Source: Halosolutus halophilus (lineage in GTDB: Archaea > Halobacteriota > Halobacteria > Halobacteriales > Natrialbaceae). From it: DNA of 64,000 bases. Shown here in pieces: positions 1-10,100 of the stretch. The stretch spans positions 248,001 through 312,000 of the forward strand of contig NZ_CP094974.1 in NCBI RefSeq assembly GCF_022869805.1, read 5' to 3'. The position numbers were made by a program, and so were the translations under genes. How positions within the stretch are numbered: position 1 is the first letter of the stretch; the number at the start of each line of letters is the position of its first letter. The notes beneath the pieces are model-generated. The model saw only the letters and a program-made list of their open reading frames with translations. It did not search any database and was not told the DNA's origin.

Positions 1-283
1 CGCCGCCGACCGCCGTGTATCCCATCCAGATCCGTTCGAGTTCGCCCAGGTCGGTCTCGACCTGCGCATCCGACCGCAACCGATCGTAGGCCGTCTCGAT
101 CCGATCGGCCGCGAGGTCCTCGACGAACAGAATCGCCGCCTCCTCGATCGTCTCGGGGGCGTCGGACTCGGGCGTCGCCGCTTCGTCGGAGCCGTCGCCG
201 AGTAGTTCGGTACAGCCGGCGGTAGCGGACAGGGCGGCCGACGAGAGTGTCGCCAGTACCCTGCGGCGTCGAACGGAAGCCAT
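1..283 (-). CDS. Partial secreted lipoprotein, DUF3887-like
   Basis: This is the 5' part of a gene that runs off the left edge; 94 codons are visible. The ATG at 283 opens a lipoprotein signal: four arginines, a hydrophobic run and the lipobox ATAGC with the lipid Cys at residue 24. An acidic linker follows, then a helical segment (ETIEEAAILFVEDLAADRIE...) that resembles the DUF3887 fold often found in front of alpha/beta hydrolases. The mature protein should sit on the outer face of the membrane. The stretch 284-470 between this start and the thiC stop holds no gene that I can see. The DUF assignment is a resemblance judged by eye. Confidence 0.7.
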   Translation of the reverse strand, partial: MASVRRRRVLATLSSAALSATAGCTELLGDGSDEAATPESDAPETIEEAAILFVEDLAADRIETAYDRLRSDAQVETDLGELERIWMGYTAVGG

Positions 284-470
284 CACTGCTCGTAAATATT
301 CCAGTCGTGCGTAATATAATCGACTGACGGGAGTCACAACTGCACTGTCGAGATCGTCCCGTCGGTCGATCGACGCCGCGGGGCCCGTCGATTCGGTCGT
401 CAGGGTCGTCGCTGATCGGCGCACGGCGGTGCGACGGTCCGGGACGGGACCGGGGCGTCGGATGGCCGAC

Positions 471-1907
471 CTAGTCGTTGCCTGGCGTTTCGGTCCGTCG
501 CTTCCCGTCGGTATCGATCGACGAGTCCGCTCCGGTCTCGTGGGTACCCACGGGCGGGAGGTTCACGTCGGCGGCGGGCGAAGCGTCGAGATCGGTCGTC
601 GCCCGTAGGCGCTCCATCTCGCCGTCGTTCCGCGCGTCCTGATCGATCCGCATCGAGCAGAACTCGACGCCGCACATCGAGCAGAACCGCGCGTCCGTGT
701 AGTTGTCACCCGGAAGGGTCCGGTCGTGATAGTCGCGGGCCCGATCGGGGTCGAGCGCGAGGCAGAACTGCTCGCTCCAGTCGAACGCGTACCGGGCCTC
801 CGAGAGGGCGTCGTCCCAGTCGCGTGCGCCGGGGCGGCCGTTCGCCACGTCGCCTGCGTGGGCGGCGATTCGGTAGGCGGCGAGGCCGTCGCGGACGTCC
901 GCCTCGTCGGGGAGGCCGAGGTGCTCCTTTGGGGTGACATAACAGAGCATCGCCGCGCCCGCCTGCGCGGCCAACGCGGCACCGATCGCGCTCGTGATGT
1001 GGTCGTAGCCCGGCGCAACGTCGGTCACGAGCGGTCCGAGCACGTAGAACGGTGCGCCGTCGCAAACGTCCTGCTGGCGCTCGACGGTCTCGGCCACCCT
1101 GTCCATCGGGACGTGGCCCGGCCCTTCGACCATCACCTGGACGCCGCGGTCCCATGCGCGACGAGTCAGTTCCCCGAGCGCGTCAAGTTCGGCGTACTGG
1201 GCCTCGTCGCAGGCGTCGGCGAGACAGCCCGGCCGGAGGCTGTCCCCGAGACTGAACGTGACGTCGTACTCGGCGAAGATCTCGCAGATCTCGTCGTACG
1301 TCTGGAACAGCGGATTCTGCTCGCCGTGGGCCTCCATCCACTTCGCCATGATCGAACCGCCCCGAGAGACGATCCCCGTCTTCCGGCTCTCGGTCAGCGG
1401 CAGGTGTTCCGCCAGGATTCCGGCGTGGATCGTCATGTAGTCGACGCCCTGTCGAGCCTGGTTTTCGATCACGTCAAGCAGGAGTTCCGTGGTGAGATCT
1501 TCGGGACTCCCCGCCCGCTTGACCGCCTGGTACAGCGGCACAGTTCCGATCGGCACCGGCGAGTGCTGGACGTGCATCTCCCGGATCTCGTCCAGGTCGC
1601 TCCCGGTGCCGAGATCCATCACCGTGTCCGCGCCGTAGTGGACCGCCGTGTGAAGTTTTTCGAGTTCGGTCTCGCGATCGCTGGTCGTCTCGCTGTTGCC
1701 GATGTTGGCGTTGACCTTCGTCGCGAACTCGCGGCCGACGATCATCGGATCGAGCGCGTCGTGGTTCCGGTTCGACGGAACGACGGCCCGTCCCTCGGCG
1801 ACCTGCTCCCGGACGAACTCCGGATCGCAGTTCTCGCGATCGGCGACGCGGCGCATTTCCGCCGTTACGGTGCCGTTACGGGCGGCCTGTAGCTGTGTCG
1901 AAGTCAT
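471..1907 (-). CDS. thiC: Phosphomethylpyrimidine synthase ThiC
   Basis: ThiC is the radical-SAM enzyme that rearranges 5-aminoimidazole ribotide into HMP phosphate, the pyrimidine half of thiamine. The 478-residue product matches the family throughout (KVNANIGNS near residue 65, then conserved [11 protein letters not shown] and VLGPLVTD blocks). The C-terminal cluster motif CSMCGVEFC (C-x2-C-x4-C) lies near residue 410, followed by a low-complexity acidic tail of about 60 residues. The ATG at 1907 is supported by a TATA-like GTTATAAC 24-31 nt upstream, implying a leaderless mRNA. No other thiamine gene is adjacent. The palindromic promoter suggests repression, plausibly by the archaeal ThiR-type regulator, which is inference. 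Confidence 0.96.
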   Translation of the reverse strand: MTSTQLQAARNGTVTAEMRRVADRENCDPEFVREQVAEGRAVVPSNRNHDALDPMIVGREFATKVNANIGNSETTSDRETELEKLHTAVHYGADTVMDLGTGSDLDEIREMHVQHSPVPIGTVPLYQAVKRAGSPEDLTTELLLDVIENQARQGVDYMTIHAGILAEHLPLTESRKTGIVSRGGSIMAKWMEAHGEQNPLFQTYDEICEIFAEYDVTFSLGDSLRPGCLADACDEAQYAELDALGELTRRAWDRGVQVMVEGPGHVPMDRVAETVERQQDVCDGAPFYVLGPLVTDVAPGYDHITSAIGAALAAQAGAAMLCYVTPKEHLGLPDEADVRDGLAAYRIAAHAGDVANGRPGARDWDDALSEARYAFDWSEQFCLALDPDRARDYHDRTLPGDNYTDARFCSMCGVEFCSMRIDQDARNDGEMERLRATTDLDASPAADVNLPPVGTHETGADSSIDTDGKRRTETPGND

Positions 1908-1940
1908 CGATAACTAGGTTATACTACTGGGTTATAACTC
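1908..1940 (-). promoter_or_regulatory. thiC promoter with TATA box and overlapping palindrome
   Basis: Read on the minus strand, a perfect palindrome GTTATAAC (1931-1938) sits where a TATA box should lie for transcription starting at the thiC ATG. Between it and the ATG is a second inverted repeat, ATAACTAGGTTAT (1910-1922; arms ATAAC and GTTAT), covering the expected start site. A repressor bound there would block initiation. No TPP riboswitch fits, because there is no leader. Confidence 0.5.
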
Positions 1941-2108
1941 CCGGGGTCGGCCTCCCGTTCGATACCCGCATCGCGCTGGTCCCGGGATCGATCGGACCGC
2001 CGGCGGCGAGGCCTCCTTCTCACGGGTGTACGCACCCGGAACGGACGACGAGCGGGATTCCACCAACTTATGAGCATCGGGTGCAGTCTCTCGAGTAGGT
2101 GCCACCAG

Positions 2109-2804
2109 ATGTCCGACTTACCGGACGATTTCGACTGTACGATCACGAACTGGGAGTACATCTACGGCCTCTGTCGCGACGTCAGTGAGGAGGTTCGGCG
2201 CGACGAGTTCGACCCGGACGTCATCGTCGCGCTCGCTCGCGGCGGCTGGTTCGCGGGGCGGTGTCTCTGTGACTTTCTCGGACTCGACGACCTGACGAGC
2301 CTGAAGATGGAACACTACGTCGGGACCGCCGAGAAGAGCGGCGAGCCGACGGTCCGCTACCCGATGCCGGAAGGTAGCGTCGAGGGCAAGGACGTGCTCA
2401 TCATCGACGACATCGCCGACACCGGGGGCTCGATCGAACGGGCCTACGAGTACGTCGACGACCGGAACGCCGGGGAGGTCCGAACGGCGACGCTGCAATT
2501 GCTCGGGACCAGCGCGTACCAGCCCGACTACGTCGGTGAACAGCTAGAGGACTGGACCTGGATCGTCTACCCCTGGAACTTCATCGAGGACATGATCGAC
2601 CTGATCGCGGGGATCATGGACCAGGCCGACCAGGAGACCTTCACCCAGGACGAGATCCGCCACTACCTCGCCGAGTTCCACGGCATCGAACGCATCGAGA
2701 TGGAGATCGCCCAGCCCAACCGGATCCCGGAGGTCGTGACCGAGATGGAGCGCCGCGGCGTCGTCGAGTCCGACGGGCCGGGCGTGTGGACGCTGGCCGA
2801 GTAG
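2109..2804 (+). CDS. Phosphoribosyltransferase (purine-salvage type)
   Basis: The protein has 231 residues from the ATG at 2109; the open frame extends upstream, but family homology begins at MSDLPDDF. A type I PRTase domain fills the first 150 residues, with the PRPP-binding loop VLIIDDIADTGGS near residue 100, typical of xanthine/guanine or hypoxanthine enzymes. The last 70 residues look like a small winged-helix module (QDEIRHYLAEFHGI ... VVESDGPGVW), so a regulatory or lid role is possible. The protein is cytoplasmic and the gene is monocistronic. Substrate cannot be read from the sequence; purine salvage is the likeliest role. Confidence 0.85.
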   Translation: MSDLPDDFDCTITNWEYIYGLCRDVSEEVRRDEFDPDVIVALARGGWFAGRCLCDFLGLDDLTSLKMEHYVGTAEKSGEPTVRYPMPEGSVEGKDVLIIDDIADTGGSIERAYEYVDDRNAGEVRTATLQLLGTSAYQPDYVGEQLEDWTWIVYPWNFIEDMIDLIAGIMDQADQETFTQDEIRHYLAEFHGIERIEMEIAQPNRIPEVVTEMERRGVVESDGPGVWTLAE

Positions 2805-2826
2805 GCTATCGCCGCCCGGAACGCGC

Positions 2827-4227
2827 TCAGTGAGCGGTCGACGTGTCATCGCGATCGAGCGCTGCTGCCCGCTCGCGAAGCCGGTCGATCCGTTCTTCGG
2901 TCGGTGGATGCGGCTCCGGAACCCAGCGTTCGGCCGTGAATATCGACAGGAGATCGCCGAGCCGTTTCGTGACCCGGTATCCGCCCGCGCTGAGGGGGCG
3001 CCGTCCGGTCACCGGCCGATCGTCGTCCCGGAGCGGCTGGTCGGACAGGTCCTGCTCGAGCCGATCGATCCGCTTCCAGTTCCCGTGGTTTGCCGTCGGA
3101 TCGTCCGTGATCGAGCGTCGCGAGCGCGGCCGGCGGGACGTCAGCCGTCGCCACGGATCGGTCAGGATCACCTCGCTCACGGAGACGGAGTCGCCCGCCC
3201 CGTCGCCGCGTGAACTGCCGGATCGCGGCCGATCGGTCCCGTCATCCGATCGAGCCAGCTGGCGGAGCGGCTGCTCGTCGTACATCGCCCGAATCGACGC
3301 GGGATCGGACCAGTCGACGGGAGACGCCGCATCGTCACGATCGGCGACCGATTCGTCGTTCGTCTCGGCCGTCACCGGAATGCCGTGGGGGAGCAGACAC
3401 AGCGCTCTGAAGCCACGATCCTGCGCCCGGAGATCGTGCACCGGCAGCGAGGCCGCGTGGTCGTCGATCTCCTGGAGGGCCGCGGCCAGGGCTGCCGGAT
3501 TTCCGGTCGCGCGGACGGCCGCCGCGTCCGCGGCGTACTCGCGGTACCGGGACAGGAGGCCGAAGACGACGAAGGCCGGAAACTGGACGACGGCACAGAC
3601 GAGGATCACCGGACCCAGGAGGACGAACCCGTAGAACGGGTGCAACGCGAAGGCGGCCGTCGCGACGCGCAGGAGCGAGTGGCTCGCAACGAAGACCAGC
3701 GACGCGACGAACATCACGAGCGCGTCGCGGTTTTTCAGGTGTGCGAGTTCGTGCGCCAGCGCGGCGTCGAGTTCGTCGCCCTCGAGCGTCGAGAGCAGTC
3801 CGTCCGTGACGACGATCGCCGACCCGCTCGGTCGCACGACAGCGAGGGTGTTCGGCAGCGGCGAGCGGACGAGTTCGATCGTCGGCTCCGGCGCGTCCAT
3901 CGTCGCTGCGAGTCGGCGGACCCGATCGTGCAGTTCCGGCGCGTCCGCCTCCGCGAGCGATTCGGTCTCGATGCTGTCGTCGAGTTTCCGGTAGCTCGCA
4001 ACGCCGACGACGGCGAGCATCGACGCGGTCAGCGCGAGGAGTTCCGTGACCGAGATCGCGTATCCGGTACCGAGCGTCGGATCACCGCCCGTCGAGAACG
4101 CGACCAGCCACGGCAGAAACGCAGTCGCGACCCACACCAGTGCGCGAACGAACAGGAGCGCCGTAACCGAAAGCGACCCCAGCGCGATCAGGATGCGAAG
4201 CCGAAGGGACCGGTCCGGGCGGGACAT
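2827..4227 (-). CDS. M48-family (HtpX-like) membrane zinc protease
   Basis: The protein has 466 residues from the ATG at 4227; a GTG two codons upstream is possible. Two hydrophobic segments lie at about residues 10-45 and 58-78, followed by the zinc motif HELAH at about 160 and a downstream EYAADAAA block supplying the third ligand. These are the hallmarks of HtpX/Ste24-type proteases that degrade damaged membrane proteins. A further hydrophobic pair follows around residues 175-215. The C-terminal 170 residues are polar, rich in S, D and R, and not part of the catalytic core. The gene converges on the PRTase gene with about 20 nt between the two stops. Confidence 0.9.
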   Translation of the reverse strand: MSRPDRSLRLRILIALGSLSVTALLFVRALVWVATAFLPWLVAFSTGGDPTLGTGYAISVTELLALTASMLAVVGVASYRKLDDSIETESLAEADAPELHDRVRRLAATMDAPEPTIELVRSPLPNTLAVVRPSGSAIVVTDGLLSTLEGDELDAALAHELAHLKNRDALVMFVASLVFVASHSLLRVATAAFALHPFYGFVLLGPVILVCAVVQFPAFVVFGLLSRYREYAADAAAVRATGNPAALAAALQEIDDHAASLPVHDLRAQDRGFRALCLLPHGIPVTAETNDESVADRDDAASPVDWSDPASIRAMYDEQPLRQLARSDDGTDRPRSGSSRGDGAGDSVSVSEVILTDPWRRLTSRRPRSRRSITDDPTANHGNWKRIDRLEQDLSDQPLRDDDRPVTGRRPLSAGGYRVTKRLGDLLSIFTAERWVPEPHPPTEERIDRLRERAAALDRDDTSTAH

Positions 4228-4314
4228 GTGCACACAATAGTCCGTGCCGGGGATAAATAGCAGTATCGTTGATAGTACGACGTGCCTGAACGAGGGCGGT
4301 GACGGATGTCCCCG

Positions 4315-5775
4315 TCAGTCGTTCGTCCGGGAAGTCGAGGACTCGTCCGGCGGGTTCGGTTCCGACTCCGCAGTCGACCTTGCGGCCCCCTCGTCGACGA
4401 TCGACGCCTTCCACGTGCCGCGAGAGAACCACGCGATCGCGGCCAGCGCGCCGACGACGTCGCCCACGACGACGCCCGTCCAGATCCCCGTCGTCCCCCA
4501 CTCGGCGACGAAGATCAGGTAGTAGGTGACGGGAACCCGGACGAGCCACAGGCCGAGGACTGCGAACACGAGCGCCGTCTTGGTGTTCCCGGCCCCGCGG
4601 AACGCCCCCTGGATCACCTGCAGGACCCCCATGAAGACGAACGCGCCCGCGGCGAACTGCAGGTACGTGACGCCGTGCTCGATCGTCGCCGCGCGACCCT
4701 CGGCCTCCGCCGTCAGGAACACCGAGACGAACGGTTCCGGGAACAGGAACGCGACAGCGGCCGCGACGAGCATGATCACGGCGATCACCCTCACGGCGAT
4801 CCACGTGGCTCTCGCCGCTCGATCGGCCCTGTCGGCCCCGAGGTTCTGGCCGACGATGGTGTCCGTCGCCTGTCCCACGCCGAGCGCCGGCAGGAACGCC
4901 AGCGAGATGAGGCGGTTGCCCAGGCCGTAGGCCGCGACGACCGCCGGCGGAAAGGTGACGACCATCGCCGTCATCGCGATCAGCGCGAGCGCGGTCATCG
5001 ACTGTTCGAGGGCCGTTGGAACGCCCAGTCGGGTGATCTCGCCGACGTACTCGAGCCGCGGTACCAGGTGCTCGGGCTGGATGTCGGGACCCACGTCGGT
5101 GTAGTAGAGCACGTAGAACCCGATCGCCGTCGCGAGCGCCCGCGAGATGACGCTCGCGACTGCAGCACCCTGCACCTCGAGGCGGGGGACGGGACCGACC
5201 CCGAAGATGAACACCGGGTCGATGACGAGGTTGAGGAGGACGCTGATGGCCATCACGCGCATCGGCGCGCGGGTGTTGCCGTAGCCCCGCATGAGCGAGA
5301 CGAAGACGAAGAACCCGAAGAGGAACGGCAGGCCGAGGAAGAACACCCGCAGGTACTCGGCCGCGAGCGGGATGATCGCCGCCTGCGTGTCGCCCTGGGC
5401 TGGGAGGAGCGCGAGCATCGGGTCGGTCGCGACGTAGCCGAGGACGCCGAGTCCGATCGCGACCAGCGAAACGAACGAGAGCGTCTGGCCGGCGATGAGT
5501 CCGTCCTCACCGCTCTCGGCACCGGTGTGCTGGGCGACGAGGATGGCACCTGCCACCGTGAAGCCGCCTCCGACCGCGATCAGCAGGAAGAGGAGCGGAA
5601 AGGCGAGGCTCACTGCGCCGACGGCGTCGGGCGAGAGCGCTCCCAGCCAGAACGTGTCGCCGACGTTGTACGCGACCTGCAACAACTGGATGACCACGAG
5701 CGGCCACGCCAGCCTGAACATCGGTCGAACGAGGCTCCCCTCGGTGAGGCTCTCCTCGGCTACCTGGTCCGACAT
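4315..5775 (-). CDS. MATE-family multidrug/metabolite exporter
   Basis: The product is a 486-residue integral membrane protein with twelve hydrophobic segments in two related halves, as in NorM/DinF-type MATE antiporters. It begins with FRLAWPLVVIQLLQVAYNVGD, the typical first helix, and the second half restarts with GVPTALEQSMTALALI. It would export cationic compounds using a Na+ or H+ gradient. The ATG at 5775 is preceded by AT-rich sequence around 5818-5826 that could serve as a promoter. The C-terminal 30 residues are an acidic tail. Transported substrates cannot be inferred. The 245 bases between this gene and scpA hold no further gene. Confidence 0.92.
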   Translation of the reverse strand: MSDQVAEESLTEGSLVRPMFRLAWPLVVIQLLQVAYNVGDTFWLGALSPDAVGAVSLAFPLLFLLIAVGGGFTVAGAILVAQHTGAESGEDGLIAGQTLSFVSLVAIGLGVLGYVATDPMLALLPAQGDTQAAIIPLAAEYLRVFFLGLPFLFGFFVFVSLMRGYGNTRAPMRVMAISVLLNLVIDPVFIFGVGPVPRLEVQGAAVASVISRALATAIGFYVLYYTDVGPDIQPEHLVPRLEYVGEITRLGVPTALEQSMTALALIAMTAMVVTFPPAVVAAYGLGNRLISLAFLPALGVGQATDTIVGQNLGADRADRAARATWIAVRVIAVIMLVAAAVAFLFPEPFVSVFLTAEAEGRAATIEHGVTYLQFAAGAFVFMGVLQVIQGAFRGAGNTKTALVFAVLGLWLVRVPVTYYLIFVAEWGTTGIWTGVVVGDVVGALAAIAWFSRGTWKASIVDEGAARSTAESEPNPPDESSTSRTND

Positions 5776-6019
5776 ACCACCATCCAGATCCTCGGCCCAC
5801 TTGTGCGCTCGTGAGATGTGATATCTCTAACCATCCGTGACTGCCGACCTGGTTCCCGGCGTCCTCGTTCCACGCGATCGCGTGCGGCGGTACTCCGGGG
5901 GACGAACTAACGGGCGTACCACCGGTGGACGCTCGTCCCCGTTCGACTGCGTGGATCGTCGCGACCCGTTTCTGGTAACCGGCCCGCGGACGGCGGATCG
6001 ATCGGTGAACGGAGCGGTC

Positions 6020-7135
6020 TCAGTCGGCGATCGCTTCGTTCGCGTCCGCCTCGACGGTGGCGTCCTGGACCCAGAGATCGCCGAACAGTTCGTCCTGTTC
6101 GAGGCGGACTCGACCGCGGTGTGCCAGAAAGAGCAGGGCGAGGTAGGTCATCACGCGGGAACCGCCGACCTCGTCGATCTCGGCGTAGAGGACCTCGTCG
6201 CGTCCCTTCTCGTACTGTCCTTCGAGGACCGTCTCGACGTCCTCGATCACCGTCTCGATGTCCTCCTCGTGGGTCGTGTGCGTGACGTCGTCGCTCGTCG
6301 GTTCGTCGTCGACCCGGAAGTCGTCGTCGGAGTGGTAGTGCAGTTCCTGGACGCCCCGATCGTATCCGCGCGGCGAGTCGCTGGTGTCGTAGCTCCGGGA
6401 GTCTTTCCACCAGCTACCCCGCTCGGCGTCCCGGAGGTCCCGCACCAGTTCGTCCAGCGTCTCGGGTTTGCCGCGGGCGTGTTTCCGCTCGAGTCGGCGT
6501 TCCATCTCCGCCTCGAGACCCTCGACGGGGTCGAACCCGGGTGCCGGGCCGTCGCCGTCCGCGCCGTCCATCGGCCCCTCGTCGGCGAAGGGGGCCTCCC
6601 ACGGCGGGAGTTCGTCGTCCTCGGGTTCGTCCGCCGTGAACAGTTCGTCGCTTTTCATCCGCAAGAGGACGCTCGCGTAGAACAGCGCCCGCCCCGACGT
6701 GCGGAGATCGACGTCGTCTAGCGCCTCGAGGAACTTGTCCGTCACCCGAACGACGTCGATGTCCCACGGGTCGATCTCGCCGTCTTTGGCGAGTTGGACC
6801 AGCAGTTCGACGGGTTCGACTTCCTCCTCGTCCGTCTCGTTCGCCTCGCTATCGGCCTCGCCGCCGCCCGATCCGGATGCTTCGTCGTCGTCGAAATCGA
6901 GGACCGTCTCGCCGCCCTCATCGGGTGATTCGGCCTCGTCGCCCTCGTCGGGCAGTCCACTCTCGCCGCCCGCACCGGACTCGCGCTTCGCGTCGCGATC
7001 GGCCGGTCGCTCCCGGTCCTCGTGGCCGGCGATGTTCAGGGGGATGTCGTCGCCACCGTCGGTACGGGGCTGTCGATCGCGCGACGACTCGGGCGGCCGA
7101 TCGGACTCGGGCGCGGACCGTCCCCCGTCAGTCAT
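6020..7135 (-). CDS. scpA: Segregation and condensation protein A (kleisin ScpA)
   Basis: ScpA is the kleisin subunit that bridges the heads of the Smc dimer. The first 110 residues are a charged, low-complexity extension (E/D/G-rich). The kleisin N-terminal domain starts at VEPVELLVQLAKDGEIDPWD near residue 110. A helical middle follows, and the C-terminal winged helix (VMTYLALLFLAHRGRVRLEQ) binds the Smc cap. The ATG overlaps the smc stop by 8 nt, so the two are translationally coupled. The acidic N-terminal extension is longer than in bacterial ScpA and is characteristic of haloarchaea. Confidence 0.95.
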   Translation of the reverse strand: MTDGGRSAPESDRPPESSRDRQPRTDGGDDIPLNIAGHEDRERPADRDAKRESGAGGESGLPDEGDEAESPDEGGETVLDFDDDEASGSGGGEADSEANETDEEEVEPVELLVQLAKDGEIDPWDIDVVRVTDKFLEALDDVDLRTSGRALFYASVLLRMKSDELFTADEPEDDELPPWEAPFADEGPMDGADGDGPAPGFDPVEGLEAEMERRLERKHARGKPETLDELVRDLRDAERGSWWKDSRSYDTSDSPRGYDRGVQELHYHSDDDFRVDDEPTSDDVTHTTHEEDIETVIEDVETVLEGQYEKGRDEVLYAEIDEVGGSRVMTYLALLFLAHRGRVRLEQDELFGDLWVQDATVEADANEAIAD

Positions 7136-10100
7136 CGGCTGGTACCTCCTCCCCGCTACTCAGATCGATCCCGGTCACCGCACTCACGTTGTCCTGTTGC
7201 ATCGTCACGCCGATCGCCCGCTCGGAGCGATCGAGCATGGCCGAGCGGTGCGAGACGACGACGAACTGCGCCTTCTCGGAGAGTTCCTCGACCATCTGAC
7301 CGATTCGCTCGGCGTTGACGGCGTCGAGGAAGGCGTCGACCTCGTCGAGCGCGTAGAACGGGGCCGGGTTGTGTCGCTGAATCGCGAAGATGAAGGCCAG
7401 CGCCGTCAGCGACTTCTCGCCGCCGGACATCGCGTCGAGTCGCTGAATGGGCTTGTCGCCCGGCTGGGCTTTCATCGTCAGGCCGCCGTCGAAGGGGTCG
7501 TCCTCGTCCTCGAGGTGGAGCGTGCCGGTCCCCTCCGAGAGCTGTTCGAAGATCTCGGTGAAGTGCGCCGAGATGGCCTCGTAGGCGTCCATGAACGTTC
7601 GTTTCTTCTGGGTCTCGTACTGCTCGATCCGATCGCGAATGCCGTCGGCCTCCTCGACCAGCGTGGCCTTCGCGTCCTCGAGTTCCTCGAGGTCGCTTCG
7701 AACCTCGTCGTACTCGTCGATCGCGAGCATGTTGACCGGCTCCATCGCCTCCATGTCCGCCCCCAGGAGGTCGATCATCTCGAGGACGGTGTCGTGATCG
7801 GGAACGTCCTCGGGGTCGTAGTCGCCGACCTCGGACTCGAGCGAGTCGATCTCCCACTCGAGGTTGCTCGCCCGTTCGCGGCTGTCCTCGAGCTTGCTCT
7901 CGACCGCGTTGACCCTGTCCTGCTGCTGGTCTCGCTTCGTTCGCGCGTCGGCGAGTTCCTCCTTGAGCTCGCTTCGCTCGTCTTTCAACTCGGTGAGTTC
8001 CGCCTCGAGTTCTTCGACCGCCTCGTGTTTCTCCGCCAGCGTCTCTCGCTTCTCGCCGATCGTCTCCTCGCACTCCTCGATGCGCTCTTCGTGTTCGGCC
8101 TTGCGGTTCTGTGCGCTCTCGATATCGTCGTGGAGGTCCTCGATGGCGTCCTCGGCGTACTCCTTTTCGAGACCGAGTTCGTTCAGCTTGTTGTCGATCT
8201 CCGCGATTCTCCCCTCGCGTTCGTCGATTTCGGCCTCCAATTCCTCGATCTCCGCGGTCAACTCGGGGATCTTCGAGTCCTCGAGTTCGGCCTCGAACTC
8301 CGCGATGTCGGCCTCGATCGACTCGACCGTGGCCGTCTTCGTTTCGATCTCCTCGCCGATCTCGGTCATCCGCTCGTCGACCGACTCACGCTCGTCTTTC
8401 AGCTCCGCGAGTTCGTCCTCGAGCGTCTCGATCTCCTCGTCGATGGACTCGCGCCTGTCGTCGAGTTTCTCGATTTCGGTCTCGATCGAGCGGACCTCGT
8501 CGGCCGCGTCGGTCTTTCGATCGCGGGCGTCGTCGAGGCGTCCCTCGACGTCCCGGAGTTCCTCGCGCAGCGACTCGCGTTCCTCCTGTAACTCCGTGAT
8601 CTGTTTGGCGACGCGTTCGAGCTGTCCCTCGCCGCCGCCGGTGAAGGAGTAGCGCGACCCCTTCCCCGAGCCGCCGGTCATCGCGCCGCTCTTCTCGACG
8701 AGGTCGCCGTCGAGCGTGACCATCCGGTAGTCGCCCATGTACGATCGGGCGGTCTCGATGTCCTCGACGACCAGCGTGTCGCCGAGCACGTACGAGAAGA
8801 CGCCGGCGTACTCGCTGTCGAAGTCGACGAGGTTGTACGCGAAGTCGACGACGCCCGGATCGCTGGGGGCGTTCGGGAGGCGGCGCTGGCTCATGTCCGA
8901 AAGCGGAAGGAACGTCGCTCGGCCGGCGTTGCGCGACTTGAGGTGCTCGATACACTGCTGGCCGACGACGTCGTCGTCGACGATCACGTTCGCCAGCCGG
9001 CCGCCCGCGGCGGTCTCGCAGGCGACCGCGTACTCGCCGGGGACGTTCCCCAACTGAGCGACCGCGCCGTGGACGCCGCCGATCCCCGCGTTGAGGATCG
9101 TCGTCACCGCGCGACCGAACGAGGAATCGCCGCTCTCGCCGGCGTTGGCCTCGAGTTCCGCGTACTCCTGTTGTTTCGCCTGGATCTCGTCGTCGAGGTC
9201 GTCGACGTCCGACTGGATGCGTCGCTTCTCGGCCTTCAGGTCGTCGACGACGCCGGCGATGTTCTCGCGGTTCCGTCGAGCCTTCTCCAACTCGCGTTCG
9301 AGATCCGATCGTTTGCGCTCGATCTCGGGGAGTTCCTCGCGTCGCTCCTCGATCGTCTCCTCTTTTTCGCTGATCGCGTTCGATCGACGGCGGGCCTCGT
9401 CGAGCAGTCGGTCCTGCTCGCGCTGGAGGTCGTTCTTCTCGGTCTTTGCGTCCTCGAGGTCGTCCTTGCGGTCGGCGAGTTCCGCTTTCAACTCGTCGAA
9501 CTCCGTGTCGACGGCCTCGATCTCGGCCTCGAGTTCGTCGCGTTCGGCCTCGTGCTCCTGGATCTCGGTCTTGATCGAGGCCTTCTCGAGTTTGTGCTCG
9601 CGGATCTCGTCTTCCAGGTCCGCGATCGTCTCCTGTTTGCGGTCGATCTGGACGAACGCCTCGCGGCGCTTCGATTCGGCGTCCTCGATCTGGTCTTCGC
9701 TGGCCTCGATCCGGTCCTCGAGCCGCGAAATCTCGCCTTTGATCTCCTCGATCTCGCTTTTGATCCGCAGCTGTTCGTCCTCGCCCTTGCGCTCGATCTC
9801 GGCATTCAGGTCCTCGAGGTCCTCCTGCAGTCGGACGACCTTCCCCTGGCGTTCGTCGAGTTCGCGCTGGAGGTCTTCGAGTTCGTCCTCGAGGTCGCCG
9901 ACGCGGTCCTCGATTCCCTCGAGTGTCTCGCGTTTCTCCTCGAGTTCGCTGGCCTTCCTGTACCCCTCGTAGGCCTCTTTCTCGCGGCGGAGCCGCCGGT
10001 ATCGCAGCGCCTGCTGGCGTTCGTCCTCCAGCTGGGCGAGTCGATCGCGTTTCTCCTCGATCCGCAACTCGGCCTCGTCGATCCGCTCCTGGACGGTCTC

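Noticed and set aside
3385-4260. Long plus-strand frame opposite the M48 protease gene
   Set aside because: Rich in R and without family motifs; it is the mirror of a GC-rich coding strand.
4306-5814. 502-codon open frame opposite the MATE gene
   Set aside because: Arg/Asp/His-rich low-complexity product with no hydrophobic or conserved blocks, fully antisense to a clear membrane protein.
9091-9972. Serine-rich repetitive frame suggesting a surface protein
   Set aside because: It is a frame-shifted complement of the Smc coiled coil.
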